A stretch of DNA of 64,000 bases from an unicellular cyanobacterium SU2 (GCA_002110465.1 NEED01000071.1:240522-304521); one strand, 5' to 3'. Shown: positions 17,340 to 26,887, counted from the first letter of the stretch. A program made the numbers and translations. The notes: a model not told the origin generated them from the sequence alone.

Positions 17340-17612
17340 ACTCTAGCGAGAAATGAGTCAATGGGCGAATTCTTTATAATATATGGAAATGGAACTTTCA
17401 ATATTTATGATGCGGGTGACGATGGCAGTTATTTTTATGACCCATCTTTCGATATAGACGGTCAGGAAACTACCGATAAAGCAATTAACGGTATTTGGAC
17501 AGCTGAAGCAGTTCCTGAACCTCTTACTATTTTAGGAGTAGGAACAGCCCTAACTTTTGGAACAGGATTTAAACGTAGACTAGCTAAATCGGTTAGAAAA
17601 TCAAGAAATTAG
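17340..17612 (+). pseudogene. Orphan PEP-CTERM tail (remnant of an exported protein)
   Basis: An open frame of about 90 codons; the first ATG, at 17361, gives 83 residues. It ends in a clear PEP-CTERM sorting signal: VPEPLTILG, then a short hydrophobic stretch and a basic KRRLAK end. PEP-CTERM proteins are normally exported by an N-terminal signal peptide and processed by an exosortase, but no signal peptide is present here and an in-frame stop lies just upstream (17337). It is most likely the 3' remnant of a larger gene, though a small expressed protein is possible. Nothing in the window encodes an exosortase. Confidence 0.6.
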
Positions 17613-17968
17613 GTTAGTAGTTAATATTTCTTAGTTAGGGGTCTCAAATTTTACTTATTTGAGGCTGTTAAATTTTTAAGCAATATTTTATGAGAACTTA
17701 TTGATTTTATCTTGAGAGCTTAACGACAGACTTGTATTGATTTTTGCTCACCTACTCACTTAATAAATACAAACAAATTAGACAATGCTATGGTGAAAAA
17801 GCTAAGGCTGTGCCACTTAGTTCCCAACACTATAGACTTAGACTTGAGAAAGACTGGCTCAAACCTCAACCCTCAAACCCCATGATGTTTTATGAGCGAT
17901 AGTTTGCTAAAGTAAAAATTAAGCCTATCTCTAAACCCAATAGCCCAATAAATTGCGATCAATACCCT
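17613..17968. other. Intergenic gap before dnaJ
   Basis: 356 bases without a convincing gene. The words ATAGACTTAGACT (17834-17846) and a following GAGAAA...TCAA repeat the sequence at 17327-17360, just before the PEP-CTERM remnant. No terminator or promoter could be defined with confidence. Confidence 0.4.
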
Positions 17969-19096
17969 ATGTCAGGTGACTACTACGAAATCCTTGGTGT
18001 TTCCCGTAATGCCAACAAAGAAGAAATTAAACGTGCCTATCGTCGTCTAGCGCGTAAATATCATCCCGACATCAACAAAGAATCGGGGGCAGAAGAACGT
18101 TTCAAAGAGATTAATCGCGCCTACGAAGTCCTCTCAGAACCAGAAACTCGCGCCAGGTACGATCAATTTGGGGAAGCCGGAGTCAGTGGTGCCGGAGCCG
18201 CCGGATTTGACTATGGTGATATGGGAGGCTTCGCTGATATTTTTGAAACCATTTTTAGTGGTTTTGGTGGTGGGGTAGGAACCGGAACTACCCGTCGCCG
18301 TAGCGGTCCTAGCAGAGGCGATGACCTCCGACTTGATTTAAAACTCGATTTCCGTGAAGCAGTATTTGGGGGCGAAAAAGAAATCCGTATTCCCCATCTA
18401 GAAAACTGTCAAGTTTGTAATGGTAGTGGGGCTAAACCAGGAACTGGATCTCGCACCTGTCCCACCTGTAACGGACAAGGACAAGTCCGACGGGCAACCC
18501 GCACCCCTTTTGGAAGTTTTGCCCAAGTCTCCACCTGTCCCACCTGTAATGGGTCTGGAGAAGTTATTGAAGAAAAATGTGAAGCCTGTGGGGGCGCTGG
18601 CCGCAAGCAGGAAACCAAAAAACTTAAGATTACCATTCCTGCTGGTGTTGATAACGGAACCCGTCTACGGGTAGCCAAAGAAGGGGATGCAGGAATGCGA
18701 GGGGGAACCCCAGGCGATCTCTATGTCTACCTGTTCGTAGAAGCTGACAAGGAATTCACCCGTGAGGGAATGAATATCCACTCAGAAATTACCATCAGCT
18801 ATTTACAAGCGATCCTCGGTTGTACCCTAAAGATAAATACCGTCGATGGTCCCCAGGAATTGGAAATTCCCGCCGGAACTCAACCTAACACAGAACTGAT
18901 GCTTGAAGATCGAGGGGTTCCTAAATTAGGCAACCCTGCCATTCGAGGCGATCATCTCATTACCGTTAAAATCTCAATTCCTACCCGTATTAATACGGAA
19001 GAACGGGAACTACTTGAAAAACTGGCACACATCAAAGGCCAAAGTCATGGGAAAGGCGGTTTAGAAGGCTTCTTAGGTAGCTTATTTCATAAATAA
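17969..19096 (+). CDS. dnaJ: Chaperone DnaJ
   Basis: 375 residues with the full type I layout: J domain (1-70) with the HPD tripeptide that triggers DnaK ATPase; a Gly/Phe-rich linker (~75-110); four zinc-binding CxxCxGxG repeats ([32 protein letters not shown], ~135-215); and the C-terminal substrate-binding part. It is a cytosolic co-chaperone. The order dnaJ, TusA-like, rsgA on one strand with short gaps suggests co-transcription. Confidence 0.97.
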   Translation: MSGDYYEILGVSRNANKEEIKRAYRRLARKYHPDINKESGAEERFKEINRAYEVLSEPETRARYDQFGEAGVSGAGAAGFDYGDMGGFADIFETIFSGFGGGVGTGTTRRRSGPSRGDDLRLDLKLDFREAVFGGEKEIRIPHLENCQVCNGSGAKPGTGSRTCPTCNGQGQVRRATRTPFGSFAQVSTCPTCNGSGEVIEEKCEACGGAGRKQETKKLKITIPAGVDNGTRLRVAKEGDAGMRGGTPGDLYVYLFVEADKEFTREGMNIHSEITISYLQAILGCTLKINTVDGPQELEIPAGTQPNTELMLEDRGVPKLGNPAIRGDHLITVKISIPTRINTEERELLEKLAHIKGQSHGKGGLEGFLGSLFHK

Positions 19097-19237
19097 ACCC
19101 ATTAACCTGAGTTCGGTGTTAAGAGTGATGATTTTTTCAAAATTTGGGTAAGTTGTCTACAAATTGCCTGATATTGAACTTCAGATCATAAAAAAAGCAA
19201 AAGGTAACAGGTAAACAGCCAACGGGAATATTCAAAG

Positions 19238-19477
19238 ATGAACCAAACAACTACCGAGACTCCTTTGCTCGATTTACGGGGAACTCCCTGTCCCATTAAC
19301 TTTGTTCGCACTAAACTGAAATTAGAACAGATGTCCCCTGGTTCATTATTAGAAGTATGGCTTGATCCAGGGGAACCCATTGAACAAGTCCCCGATAGTC
19401 TGACAATAGAAGGCTATCAAATTAAAACTATTGAAGATCGTCAAGACTTTTTTTCCTTGAAAGTGTATCGTCCCTAG
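19238..19477 (+). CDS. TusA/SirA-family protein with CPxN instead of CPxP
   Basis: 79 residues covering the whole TusA fold: LLDLRGTPCPINFVRTKL, then the acidic loop DPGEPIEQVPDSL and a final beta strand. TusA proteins carry sulfur on the Cys of a CPxP motif. Here the Cys is kept but the second Pro is replaced by Asn, so sulfur transfer is possible but not certain. It lies 141 bases after dnaJ and 30 bases before rsgA on the same strand. Confidence 0.85.
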   Translation: MNQTTTETPLLDLRGTPCPINFVRTKLKLEQMSPGSLLEVWLDPGEPIEQVPDSLTIEGYQIKTIEDRQDFFSLKVYRP

Positions 19478-19507
19478 AGTGAGTCATTATTTTATGTCTA
19501 TCATCTT

Positions 19508-20635
19508 GTGAATGATTCTATTTATCGTGATCTTGCTTCCCATTCGACTTTATCTCGACCGTTGGGAACAGTAATTGCTGTGCAAGCAAATTTTTATCAG
19601 GTTCGCCTAGATCAACCATCACAAGCAACTAATGATCAAGAAACTTTTTCCTTATTGTGTACCCGACGCACTCGTTTAAAGAAAATTGGTCAAAAGGTGA
19701 TGGTAGGCGATCGCGTGGTCATTGAAGAACCTGACTATCAAGATGGACGAGGGGCGATCGCTCAAGTATTCCCTCGCAAAACTGAACTTTCTCGGCCACC
19801 TGTGGCCAATGCTGACCAAATACTCTTAGTCTTTGCTTTAGAAAATCCTCCCCTCGATCCCTGGCAATTAAGTCGGTTTTTAGTGAAAGCCGAATCAACT
19901 GCTTTATCTTTGTGTTTATGTTTAAATAAGTTAGATTTAATTACCGAAGACCAACAGCAACAATGGCAACAACGCCTCGAAAAATGGGGCTATAACCCTT
20001 TGTTTATTAGTGTAATGACTGGTCAGGGGTTAGAGGACTTAAACACTCGTCTACGGGGCAAAATTACTATCCTAGCAGGACCTTCAGGGGTTGGGAAATC
20101 TAGTTTAATTAACACTTTAATTCCACAAGTTGACCAACGGGTAGCCAAAGTTTCAGGGAAACTTCATAAAGGTCGTCATACCACCCGTCATGTCGAATTA
20201 TTTGAACTTCCAGAAGGGGGATTTTTAGCAGATACCCCAGGGTTTAATCAACCTGATCTTGATTGTGAACCTCAAGAATTAGCCTTATATTTTCCTGAAG
20301 CAAAGCAGCAACTTAGTACAGGAAATTGTCAATTTAATGACTGTTTGCATCGGGGAGAACCTGATTGCATTATTAATGATAATTGGGAACGATATGACCA
20401 TTATTTAACTTTTCTAGAAGAAGCCATTAATCGTAAAGAAAGCCGACAAAAAATGGGAGAACAAGAGTCAAGTTTAAAGTTAAAAATTAAAAATTCGGGT
20501 CAAGAATATTATGAACCCAAACTAGAAAGCAAAAAATATCGCCGTCGTTCCCGTCGAGATAAACACCAAAGCTTACACGGATTATATGATCAGCAAAGTC
20601 TAGCAGAAATTGCTCACGAAGATGAAGATTTATAG
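19508..20635 (+). CDS. rsgA: Ribosome small-subunit-dependent GTPase A
   Basis: 375 residues. An N-terminal OB-fold (~15-95) is followed by a circularly permuted GTPase with motifs in the order NKLD (G4), GPSGVGKSS (G1), DTPGF (G3). The C-terminal zinc site is CQFNDCLHRGEPDC (Cys-His-Cys). RsgA helps the last steps of 30S ribosome assembly. The C-terminal ~70 residues are basic and low-complexity (YRRRSRRDK), longer than in E. coli. The start is GTG at 19508; the ATG four bases later is out of frame. Confidence 0.96.
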   Translation: MNDSIYRDLASHSTLSRPLGTVIAVQANFYQVRLDQPSQATNDQETFSLLCTRRTRLKKIGQKVMVGDRVVIEEPDYQDGRGAIAQVFPRKTELSRPPVANADQILLVFALENPPLDPWQLSRFLVKAESTALSLCLCLNKLDLITEDQQQQWQQRLEKWGYNPLFISVMTGQGLEDLNTRLRGKITILAGPSGVGKSSLINTLIPQVDQRVAKVSGKLHKGRHTTRHVELFELPEGGFLADTPGFNQPDLDCEPQELALYFPEAKQQLSTGNCQFNDCLHRGEPDCIINDNWERYDHYLTFLEEAINRKESRQKMGEQESSLKLKIKNSGQEYYEPKLESKKYRRRSRRDKHQSLHGLYDQQSLAEIAHEDEDL

Positions 20636-20703
20636 AAACGTACTATTAAATTATGCCCACTGTTTTATACATCAAAAGCCCGTCTTCGCAGACTAAATTA
20701 ATT

Positions 20704-20727
20704 AGGTTGCGTAGGCAACCTTTGTTT
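20704..20727 (+). terminator. Probable rho-independent terminator after rsgA
   Basis: AGGTTGC-GTAG-GCAACCT is a perfect 7-bp stem with a 4-base loop, followed by TTGTTT. It lies about 70 bases after the rsgA stop and 33 bases before the end of the convergent peptidase gene. Confidence 0.6.
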
Positions 20728-20759
20728 ATCTAGCTTAACTCTTGCCGAGTTTAAGCCCA

Positions 20760-21416
20760 TTATTGATAATAGTTTAACTTTTTTAGGCTTCGAGAATTGT
20801 TAGGAAGATCAATCCATTCTAAATCTTTCAATCGATGAACTAAATTAGAAATAGTTACCCCTAATTGAGCAGCTAACTGATAGCGTTTTTTCCATTGGTT
20901 TAAATTCTGTCCCTGACACATTTCTTCTAACTTAAACTGAGGCATTAATAAACAACTTGCAAAATACTGTGCTTGCCATTCAATCCCTTTTAAATTAACT
21001 TCATTTCGACATAATAATACTTGGTTATCAATAGGGGTAAGGGTTGGTGAAGACTCTAAAGACTGTAAATATTGTTCTACCGCTTTTGAATTAATATGTA
21101 ATACCCAATGTCCTATTTCATGGGCAATGGTTGATTCCCCAAACCCTCCTCTTAATTCAGGAATAGTCTCATTAATTTCAATTAATCGTTCTAAGGGTAA
21201 AATTCTTGCAGCAATCATTCCTTGATGATCATCAGGAATATGATCCCAAACCACATCTAACCCCAAAAATTCCGCTACTCGACTGGCATCTAAGGGAAAT
21301 TTAAGCCCATAATTAGGCGTTTGCTCCATTTGTCGTAAAATTTGATTAGCCTTAGCCGCGATCGCTGCTTTGGGAATAAAGCGAAATGGCTTAAAAATCT
21401 GGATTTGGGTCCTCAT
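20760..21416 (-). CDS. ImmA/IrrE-family metallopeptidase
   Basis: About 218 residues from the ATG at 21416; a longer frame opening at TTG (21455) is less likely. The zinc motif HEIGH (TIAHEIGHWVLH) marks the ImmA/IrrE (COG2856) family. These peptidases typically cleave or inactivate the XRE repressor encoded beside them, in mobile-element control or stress responses. The C-terminus (QLAAQLGVTISNLVHRL) looks like a small helix-turn-helix. The start codon overlaps the 3' end of the XRE gene by 26 bases, so translation is probably coupled. Confidence 0.88.
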   Translation of the reverse strand: MRTQIQIFKPFRFIPKAAIAAKANQILRQMEQTPNYGLKFPLDASRVAEFLGLDVVWDHIPDDHQGMIAARILPLERLIEINETIPELRGGFGESTIAHEIGHWVLHINSKAVEQYLQSLESSPTLTPIDNQVLLCRNEVNLKGIEWQAQYFASCLLMPQFKLEEMCQGQNLNQWKKRYQLAAQLGVTISNLVHRLKDLEWIDLPNNSRSLKKLNYYQ

Positions 21417-21753
21417 TTTCTTCTTTAATAGCTTCGTGCAATACTTTTTGAGCAAATTTTGGATTTTCTCTCATTCTACGAAATAGGGTGGGCATCATTT
21501 TATAGTGCTGTTTGAGTAATGCTTCATCTTCTTCAGGTAGTCTTCCTGAAAGAAAAATTAGTTCCTCAGCATCTAATCCCAGATGAGAAGCCAACCGCCT
21601 AATGATCGGTTCTTTGGGCGGATAATCTCCTCTATTATTTTCTAATTTGGACAAATAGGTAAAATCAATCCCTAAGTCCCTAGCCAGTTCTCTTTGGCTG
21701 TATCCTTTGCTTTTTCTCGCTTTACGAATCAATCTACCAAAACTAGGGGTCAT
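21391..21753 (-). CDS. XRE-family helix-turn-helix regulator
   Basis: 120 residues. Residues ~8-60 are a Cro/C1-type HTH: YSQRELARDLGIDFTYLSKLE. It is the first gene of a two-gene operon with the ImmA/IrrE peptidase. The likely role is repression of its own promoter and perhaps of the divergent coiled-coil genes, with the peptidase relieving repression (inference from the family). A perfect palindrome TGTTGA-N8-TCAACA lies 58 bases upstream of the start and is a good operator candidate. Confidence 0.9.
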   Translation of the reverse strand: MTPSFGRLIRKARKSKGYSQRELARDLGIDFTYLSKLENNRGDYPPKEPIIRRLASHLGLDAEELIFLSGRLPEEDEALLKQHYKMMPTLFRRMRENPKFAQKVLHEAIKEENEDPNPDF

Positions 21754-21810
21754 GTAAAATTTCCTTAAAATTACCTTGACGAAAAAATCAATATAAGTAT
21801 ATTATAACAG

Positions 21811-21830
21811 TGTTGAACAAAAAATCAACA
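21811..21830. promoter_or_regulatory. Palindrome, candidate XRE operator
   Basis: TGTTGA-ACAAAAAA-TCAACA: two perfect 6-base half sites separated by 8 bases, in the divergent promoter region between the XRE gene and the first coiled-coil gene. The size and symmetry fit a Cro/C1-type dimer site. Binding is inferred. Confidence 0.5.
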
Positions 21831-21842
21831 TTAATAGTAGTA

Positions 21843-21875
21843 TTGCCCAACTTTCTTTGTAAATAAATTGGGTAA
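21843..21875. promoter_or_regulatory. Second inverted repeat in the divergent region
   Basis: TTGCCCAA and TTGGGTAA (7 of 8 positions complementary) separated by 17 bases, 43 bases upstream of the first coiled-coil gene. It could be an operator or an RNA hairpin in the leader. Confidence 0.35.
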
Positions 21876-21917
21876 GTATAGATTTTTAATAGCATTAATT
21901 AATGGAGAATTAACATC

Positions 21918-22910
21918 ATGAGTGAAACTGCTACTAAAGAAACAAAAGAACAGATTATGTCTGCTTTTAATCAGTTTCTTGCTCACCAAAAAGCGGGAGA
22001 ATTAAAAGTTTTTACTAAAGAAGAAGAACTAGAAAAAGAAAAAAATAAGCAACTTTTAGAGAAAGCATCTGAATATACCGTTGATAATATTGTCAACCAG
22101 ATGGCATCTCTTCAATTATCGTTTGGTCGCACACTTCAAGGATTATCAGAAAATTTAACGACAGAGTCATCTAAATTAGATGAACTTAAGACAGCTATTG
22201 CTGTCAAAAAAGAGCAACTCGAACAACTGCGTCAAGTTCGGTTAGTAGCTGATGCTATTTATATTTTACGACAAGAACATCAAGAACAACTAAGAATTTT
22301 AGAAGAACAAACTACTAGCCAAAGAGAATCCCTGCAAAAAGAGATAGAAAAAACTCGGTTTATTTGGGAAAACGAGCAAGAAGAATTCACAACAAAAGTG
22401 GAAGAAGAAAGAGAATTAATTTGTAAACAGAGAGAACAAGAAGCAGAAGATTATCAATATGAAATTGAACGAAATCGTAAAATTGAAACGGATGAATATG
22501 AAGAAATGAAAAGACAGCAAGAACGAGAAATTAATGCTGCCAATGTAGAAAAAGAAAAAGCTTGGACTGAACGAGAAAATAGTTTAACTCAGCAAGAATC
22601 CAAGTATAAAGAGAATCAGAAAAAGATTGAAGGATTTGAGGAGAGACTAAAGCAAGAATATAATAAAGCCAAAGGTGAAGCCATTAAAGATGCTGAGAGA
22701 GAAGCAAAAGTTAAAGCTGATTTATTAGAAAAAGAATGGGAGTTGAATAAACAAGGATATGACCTAAAAATCCAATCTTTAGAAGCCGTTGTTGAACGGA
22801 ATAATGAACAAATAACAGAACTAACAACCCAATTGCAAGCAGCTACTAACCAAGCTCAAAATTTAGCCTTGAGAGCTTTTCAAAGTAGTTCTAGTTCCCA
22901 AAATTCTTAA
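21918..22910 (+). CDS. Coiled-coil protein, function unknown (copy 1)
   Basis: 330 residues, almost entirely predicted coiled coil: runs of E, K, Q and R with heptad-like leucines from ~30 to 310. No signal peptide or membrane segment. I do not recognise a catalytic domain. A ribosome binding site GGAGAA precedes the ATG. The next gene encodes a similar protein with matching blocks (an MASLQLSFGRTLQGLSENLTTE-type segment against IQNLEKLQTNFGNAVSNLSEQL, and similar tails ending QDLAVKA/QNLALRA), so the two are paralogues. Divergent from the XRE-ImmA pair. A structural or filament role is possible but not shown. Confidence 0.8.
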   Translation: MSETATKETKEQIMSAFNQFLAHQKAGELKVFTKEEELEKEKNKQLLEKASEYTVDNIVNQMASLQLSFGRTLQGLSENLTTESSKLDELKTAIAVKKEQLEQLRQVRLVADAIYILRQEHQEQLRILEEQTTSQRESLQKEIEKTRFIWENEQEEFTTKVEEERELICKQREQEAEDYQYEIERNRKIETDEYEEMKRQQEREINAANVEKEKAWTERENSLTQQESKYKENQKKIEGFEERLKQEYNKAKGEAIKDAEREAKVKADLLEKEWELNKQGYDLKIQSLEAVVERNNEQITELTTQLQAATNQAQNLALRAFQSSSSSQNS

Positions 22911-22952
22911 ATTTTTTATTACCGATCATTCATCAGTTAGAGGATCTCAATC

Positions 22953-24050
22953 ATGACTCAAAAAATTAACTCCAAAAGTACCAAAGCTCAAATCATTGAA
23001 GCTTATGAAGAACTGCAACAACAAAAAGCACAATTAGAAACTAAAATCAAACAAATCGAAAGAAATAAAGCTAAGCAATCGGCTTCTTTTCCAGAAAAAC
23101 AAACCTCTAATCATCAACCTGATAGTACATCAATGAAACCACAATCTACTCTTGATAATAATATTATTCTGACTATTCAAAATCTTGAAAAATTACAAAC
23201 TAATTTCGGTAATGCGGTTAGTAATTTGTCAGAACAGTTGATTGCTGAAGCATCAACGTTAGAAGACTTACAAAAAATATTTTCTGAACAGTTAGAGCAA
23301 TTAGCGCAATTACATGAACTAGAAGCAGTTGAAGATGATACATTAGACACCCTTATTGAGTCTTATGAAAATAGTTCTAAAACCTTTGAAGAAGAACTAA
23401 CTCAAGAAAGAGAGACACGAGAAAAACAAGTAGAGGAATTGAGAAAAGCATGGCAAAAAGAAACAGAAACCCATAGCCTTGAAATTCGAGAAAGAAATCA
23501 AAATTATCTTAAGACTAAACAACGAGATGAAGAAGAATATATTTATAACCTAGAATTGGAAAGGAATTTAGATGAAGAAAATTACGAGCAGCAAAAACAA
23601 GCTTTATATAAAGAATTAGACGAAATAAAAGAAAATCAAGAAAAACAATGGAAAGAACGAGAAGAAGCCCTGGCGAAACAAGAAAAAGACTATGCAGACG
23701 TTAAAGCCAAAGCGGAGAACATTGAGGAAGAATTAGAAAGAAAAATCAAGCAAGGAAAAGAAGAAGGTAAGGGAATTGGCATCTATCAAGCCAAGATAAA
23801 AGCTGACTTACGCAACAAAGAAATTGAAGGAGAAAAACAAAATTACCAATTGAGAATTGCAGCCCTAGAACAAACTTTGAAGAATCAAGAATTAAGAACT
23901 CAAAGTTTAAGTCAACAACTAGAAGCTTCTTTAAAGCAAGTTCAAGATTTAGCGGTTAAAGCAATTGAAGGGACATCTAATCGGAATTCTTTCGAGGCGA
24001 TGAAAGAAATTGCCTTAGAACAAGCGAAAAATCAACAAAAAGGAAAGTAA
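22953..24050 (+). CDS. Coiled-coil protein, function unknown (copy 2)
   Basis: 365 residues. The short N-terminal part has a first helix (TKAQIIEAYEELQQQKAQLE), a polar linker, a conserved block shared with copy 1 (IQNLEKLQTNFGNAVSNLSEQL, split here by position ~70-90), then long coiled coil to ~345. Cytosolic by appearance. It follows copy 1 by 42 bases and is probably in one operon with it. A homotypic or heterotypic rod is likely from composition alone. No enzyme motif was seen. Confidence 0.8.
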   Translation: MTQKINSKSTKAQIIEAYEELQQQKAQLETKIKQIERNKAKQSASFPEKQTSNHQPDSTSMKPQSTLDNNIILTIQNLEKLQTNFGNAVSNLSEQLIAEASTLEDLQKIFSEQLEQLAQLHELEAVEDDTLDTLIESYENSSKTFEEELTQERETREKQVEELRKAWQKETETHSLEIRERNQNYLKTKQRDEEEYIYNLELERNLDEENYEQQKQALYKELDEIKENQEKQWKEREEALAKQEKDYADVKAKAENIEEELERKIKQGKEEGKGIGIYQAKIKADLRNKEIEGEKQNYQLRIAALEQTLKNQELRTQSLSQQLEASLKQVQDLAVKAIEGTSNRNSFEAMKEIALEQAKNQQKGK

Positions 24051-24345
24051 TGTAGAAATTTTTTGAGTAAAAGTAGCAGTTAACAGTCAAGAGGAGTAAA
24101 TTTTCTATTAAAGATTGGGTTAATAAATCAGGAATGAGGTATGGTGAATGAGGTGAAATAATAAAAACAACAGTTAGGGAAGGAAGTCACCATCAGGGAA
24201 CTTGTCCTTACAGACTGAACCTTAATTCATGAAACCTTGACTTATAAAGGTTTTAGAGTAAAAGCTATGGTAGCACTGAGCTACGGCAACAAGAGACTAA
24301 CCAAGCATCACCGAATAACCGCGATCTAGACTAGATAAAGTAACC

Positions 24346-25923
24346 ATGGCAAAAGTTCTTGTATCCGATACCATTGACAAGGCTGGAATCGATATCCTGT
24401 CTCAAGTGGCGCAAGTAGACATCAAAACCGGACTTCCCCCAGAAGAATTGGTCAAAATCATTCCTGAATATGATGCACTAATGCTTCGTTCAGGAACCCA
24501 AGTTACCCAAGCCATTATTGAAGCAGGAACCCAACTCAAAATCATTGGACGGGCTGGGGTTGGGGTTGATAATATCGATGTTAAGGCAGCGACCCGCCAA
24601 GGCATTGTCGTGGTTAACTCTCCAGAAGGAAATACTATTGCGGCGGCCGAACACGCTTTAGCCATGATGTTATCTCTATCTCGACACATTCCCGAAGCAA
24701 ATCAGTCGGTTAAAGCCGAAAAATGGGAGCGCAAAAAGTTTATCGGGGCTGAAGTTTACAAAAAAACCCTGGGGGTTGTGGGGTTAGGGAAAATTGGGTC
24801 CCATGTGGCTAATGTAGCCAAATCCATGGGGATGAAATTATTGGCATTTGACCCTTTTATTTCTAAAGAACGTGCCGATCAATTAGGTTGTACCCTGGTG
24901 GATATGGATTTACTGTTTGCCGAATCAGATTATATTACCCTTCATATTCCGAAAACCCCAGAAACAGCCCATCTGATCTCCACAGAAGCATTAGAGAAAA
25001 TGAAACCCACCGCTCGCTTGATTAATTGCGCCCGTGGGGGAATTATTGATGAGGCAGCATTGGCTGAGGCGATCGCCGACAAGAAAATTGCGGGAGCCGC
25101 CCTAGATGTGTTTGAAGAAGAACCCCTCGGAGCATCCAAACTGCGAGAGTTTGATAACGTCATTTTAACACCCCATTTGGGAGCCTCCACTGCCGAAGCA
25201 CAGGTGAATGTAGCTATTGATGTGGCTGAGCAAATTCGAGATGTGTTACTAGGACTACCTGCCCGTTCAGCCGTTAATATTCCTGGGCTGACTCCCGATG
25301 TGATGGAGAAATTACGCCCCTACTTACAACTGGCAGAAACCTTGGGGAATTTAGTGGGACAATTAGCTGGCGGACGAATTGAACGGTTAACAGTCAGGCT
25401 TCAAGGGGAATTAGCTACCAATAAAAGTCAGCCCCTGGTGGTTGCTTCTATTAAAGGGCTACTGTCTCAAGCTCTGCGCGAACGGGTTAATTACGTTAAT
25501 GCGGCGATCGAAGCTAAAGAACGGGGAATCAGAATAATTGAAACCCGCGATGCAACCATTCGAGATTATTCAGGTTCCCTCCATTTATCGGCCCAAGGAT
25601 CGATGGGAGAACATTCCGTAACAGGGGCGTTGCTCAGTGATGGAGAAATTCGCATTACCGATGTGGATGGTTTCCCCATTAATGTTCCCCCTAGTAACTA
25701 TATGTTGTTCACCGTACACCGCGATATGCCAGGTATTATCGGAAAAATTGGCTCATTACTCGGTAGTTTCAATGTCAATATTGCCAGTATGCAAGTGGGA
25801 CGAAAAATAGTTCGTGGAGATGCGGTAATGGCGTTAAGTCTTGATGATCCTCTTCCTGACGGACTGCTCACAGAAATTACTAAAGTCGCAGGGATTCGAG
25901 ATGCCTATACCGTGAAACTCTAG
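24346..25923 (+). CDS. serA: D-3-phosphoglycerate dehydrogenase
   Basis: 525 residues, the long form. A D-2-hydroxyacid dehydrogenase core has the NAD-binding GVVGLGKIGSHVA (~145-160), catalytic Arg in NCARGGIIDE, Glu in FEEEPL and His in TPHLGAST. An intervening domain (~310-450) follows, then a C-terminal ACT domain (~452-525; MLFTVHRDMPGIIGKIGSL). It catalyses the first step of serine synthesis from 3-phosphoglycerate. ACT domains often bind serine for feedback control. The 295-base leader holds no recognisable gene or riboswitch. Confidence 0.97.
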   Translation: MAKVLVSDTIDKAGIDILSQVAQVDIKTGLPPEELVKIIPEYDALMLRSGTQVTQAIIEAGTQLKIIGRAGVGVDNIDVKAATRQGIVVVNSPEGNTIAAAEHALAMMLSLSRHIPEANQSVKAEKWERKKFIGAEVYKKTLGVVGLGKIGSHVANVAKSMGMKLLAFDPFISKERADQLGCTLVDMDLLFAESDYITLHIPKTPETAHLISTEALEKMKPTARLINCARGGIIDEAALAEAIADKKIAGAALDVFEEEPLGASKLREFDNVILTPHLGASTAEAQVNVAIDVAEQIRDVLLGLPARSAVNIPGLTPDVMEKLRPYLQLAETLGNLVGQLAGGRIERLTVRLQGELATNKSQPLVVASIKGLLSQALRERVNYVNAAIEAKERGIRIIETRDATIRDYSGSLHLSAQGSMGEHSVTGALLSDGEIRITDVDGFPINVPPSNYMLFTVHRDMPGIIGKIGSLLGSFNVNIASMQVGRKIVRGDAVMALSLDDPLPDGLLTEITKVAGIRDAYTVKL

Positions 25924-25947
25924 TGTTGACACTCCCACCATTTCATT

Positions 25948-25970
25948 ATTCACTATTCACTATTCACTAT
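25948..25970 (+). repeat. Heptamer tandem repeat (ATTCACT)3
   Basis: Three perfect copies of ATTCACT plus two bases in the 60-base gap between serA and prmA. This is a typical cyanobacterial short tandem repeat (STRR-like). No function is implied. Confidence 0.8.
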
Positions 25971-25983
25971 CCATAAGTCTTTC

Positions 25984-26874
25984 ATGTCAATCAGTTGGTG
26001 GGAAATTAGCATTCTTTGCCATCCCAATCTAGAAGAATCTATTTTTTGGCGGTTGGACAAGTTTGGCTGTTCAGGGACTGCCAGGGAAACTAAAGGAAAA
26101 TCTTGTTTGATTTATGCTTATCTTCCTAAAATTAAAGCAAAGTCTCTAGATTTAGCCGCTTTATCTCTCTGGCTACAACAGGATGCTTTGTTGTTAGGGT
26201 TTACCCCCCCCTTAACCCGTTGGAAATTAATTGATGATGAAGACTGGGCTAGTAGTTGGAAGAAACACTGGCAACCCACAGAAGTCGGAGATCGCTTCCT
26301 CATTTATCCAGCTTGGTTAACACCTCCTAACGATAATGAGCGCTTCATTCTACGCCTCGATCCTGGGGCAGCCTTTGGAACAGGAACCCACGCCACCACT
26401 CAATTGTGTCTGGAGTCCTTAGAAATGCGATTGTCAGACCCAACTCAGGAAAAAATTATTGCTGATATTGGGTCTGGATCGGGTATTCTTTCCATTGGGG
26501 CGATTTTGTTAGGGGCAAACAAGGTTTATGCTGTGGATATCGACCCATTAGCAGTTAATGCTGCCCGTAATAACCGTCACCTTAATCAGATTCATCCATC
26601 TACTTTAGTGATTAACCAAGGTAGTGTTCAAGAAGTCTTGGACTTAGTTCCTGAAGGAGTAGATGGGATTGTGTGTAATATTCTGGCTGAAGTGATTATT
26701 GACCTGATTCCTCAATTAACGGCTTTAGCTAAACCTCATACTTGGGGAATTCTCAGTGGCATTTTACTTGAGCAGTCTCAGGCGATCGCCGATATCCTCG
26801 AACAATATGGCTGGGTGGTAGCCGCTCTTTGGAAACAAGGGGAATGGTGTTGTATTCAGATTCGACGAAGTTAA
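25984..26874 (+). CDS. prmA: Ribosomal protein L11 methyltransferase
   Basis: 296 residues. The N-terminal substrate-recognition part is followed by a class I SAM methyltransferase: [15 protein letters not shown] (motif I, ~157-171), AVDIDPLAV, and CNILAEVI (the NxxA motif near ~226). The motif [14 protein letters not shown] before the SAM fold is characteristic of PrmA. It trimethylates L11 on the ribosome. It lies 60 bases after serA on the same strand. Confidence 0.96.
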   Translation: MSISWWEISILCHPNLEESIFWRLDKFGCSGTARETKGKSCLIYAYLPKIKAKSLDLAALSLWLQQDALLLGFTPPLTRWKLIDDEDWASSWKKHWQPTEVGDRFLIYPAWLTPPNDNERFILRLDPGAAFGTGTHATTQLCLESLEMRLSDPTQEKIIADIGSGSGILSIGAILLGANKVYAVDIDPLAVNAARNNRHLNQIHPSTLVINQGSVQEVLDLVPEGVDGIVCNILAEVIIDLIPQLTALAKPHTWGILSGILLEQSQAIADILEQYGWVVAALWKQGEWCCIQIRRS

Positions 26875-26887
26875 CTTAAGAGGAAGT

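Noticed and set aside
24051..24345. Riboswitch or attenuator before serA
   Set aside because: No recognised aptamer core or paired terminator/antiterminator could be traced by eye.
24402..25190. Antisense ORFs across serA
   Set aside because: Shadow frames of a strongly conserved gene with no plausible protein composition.
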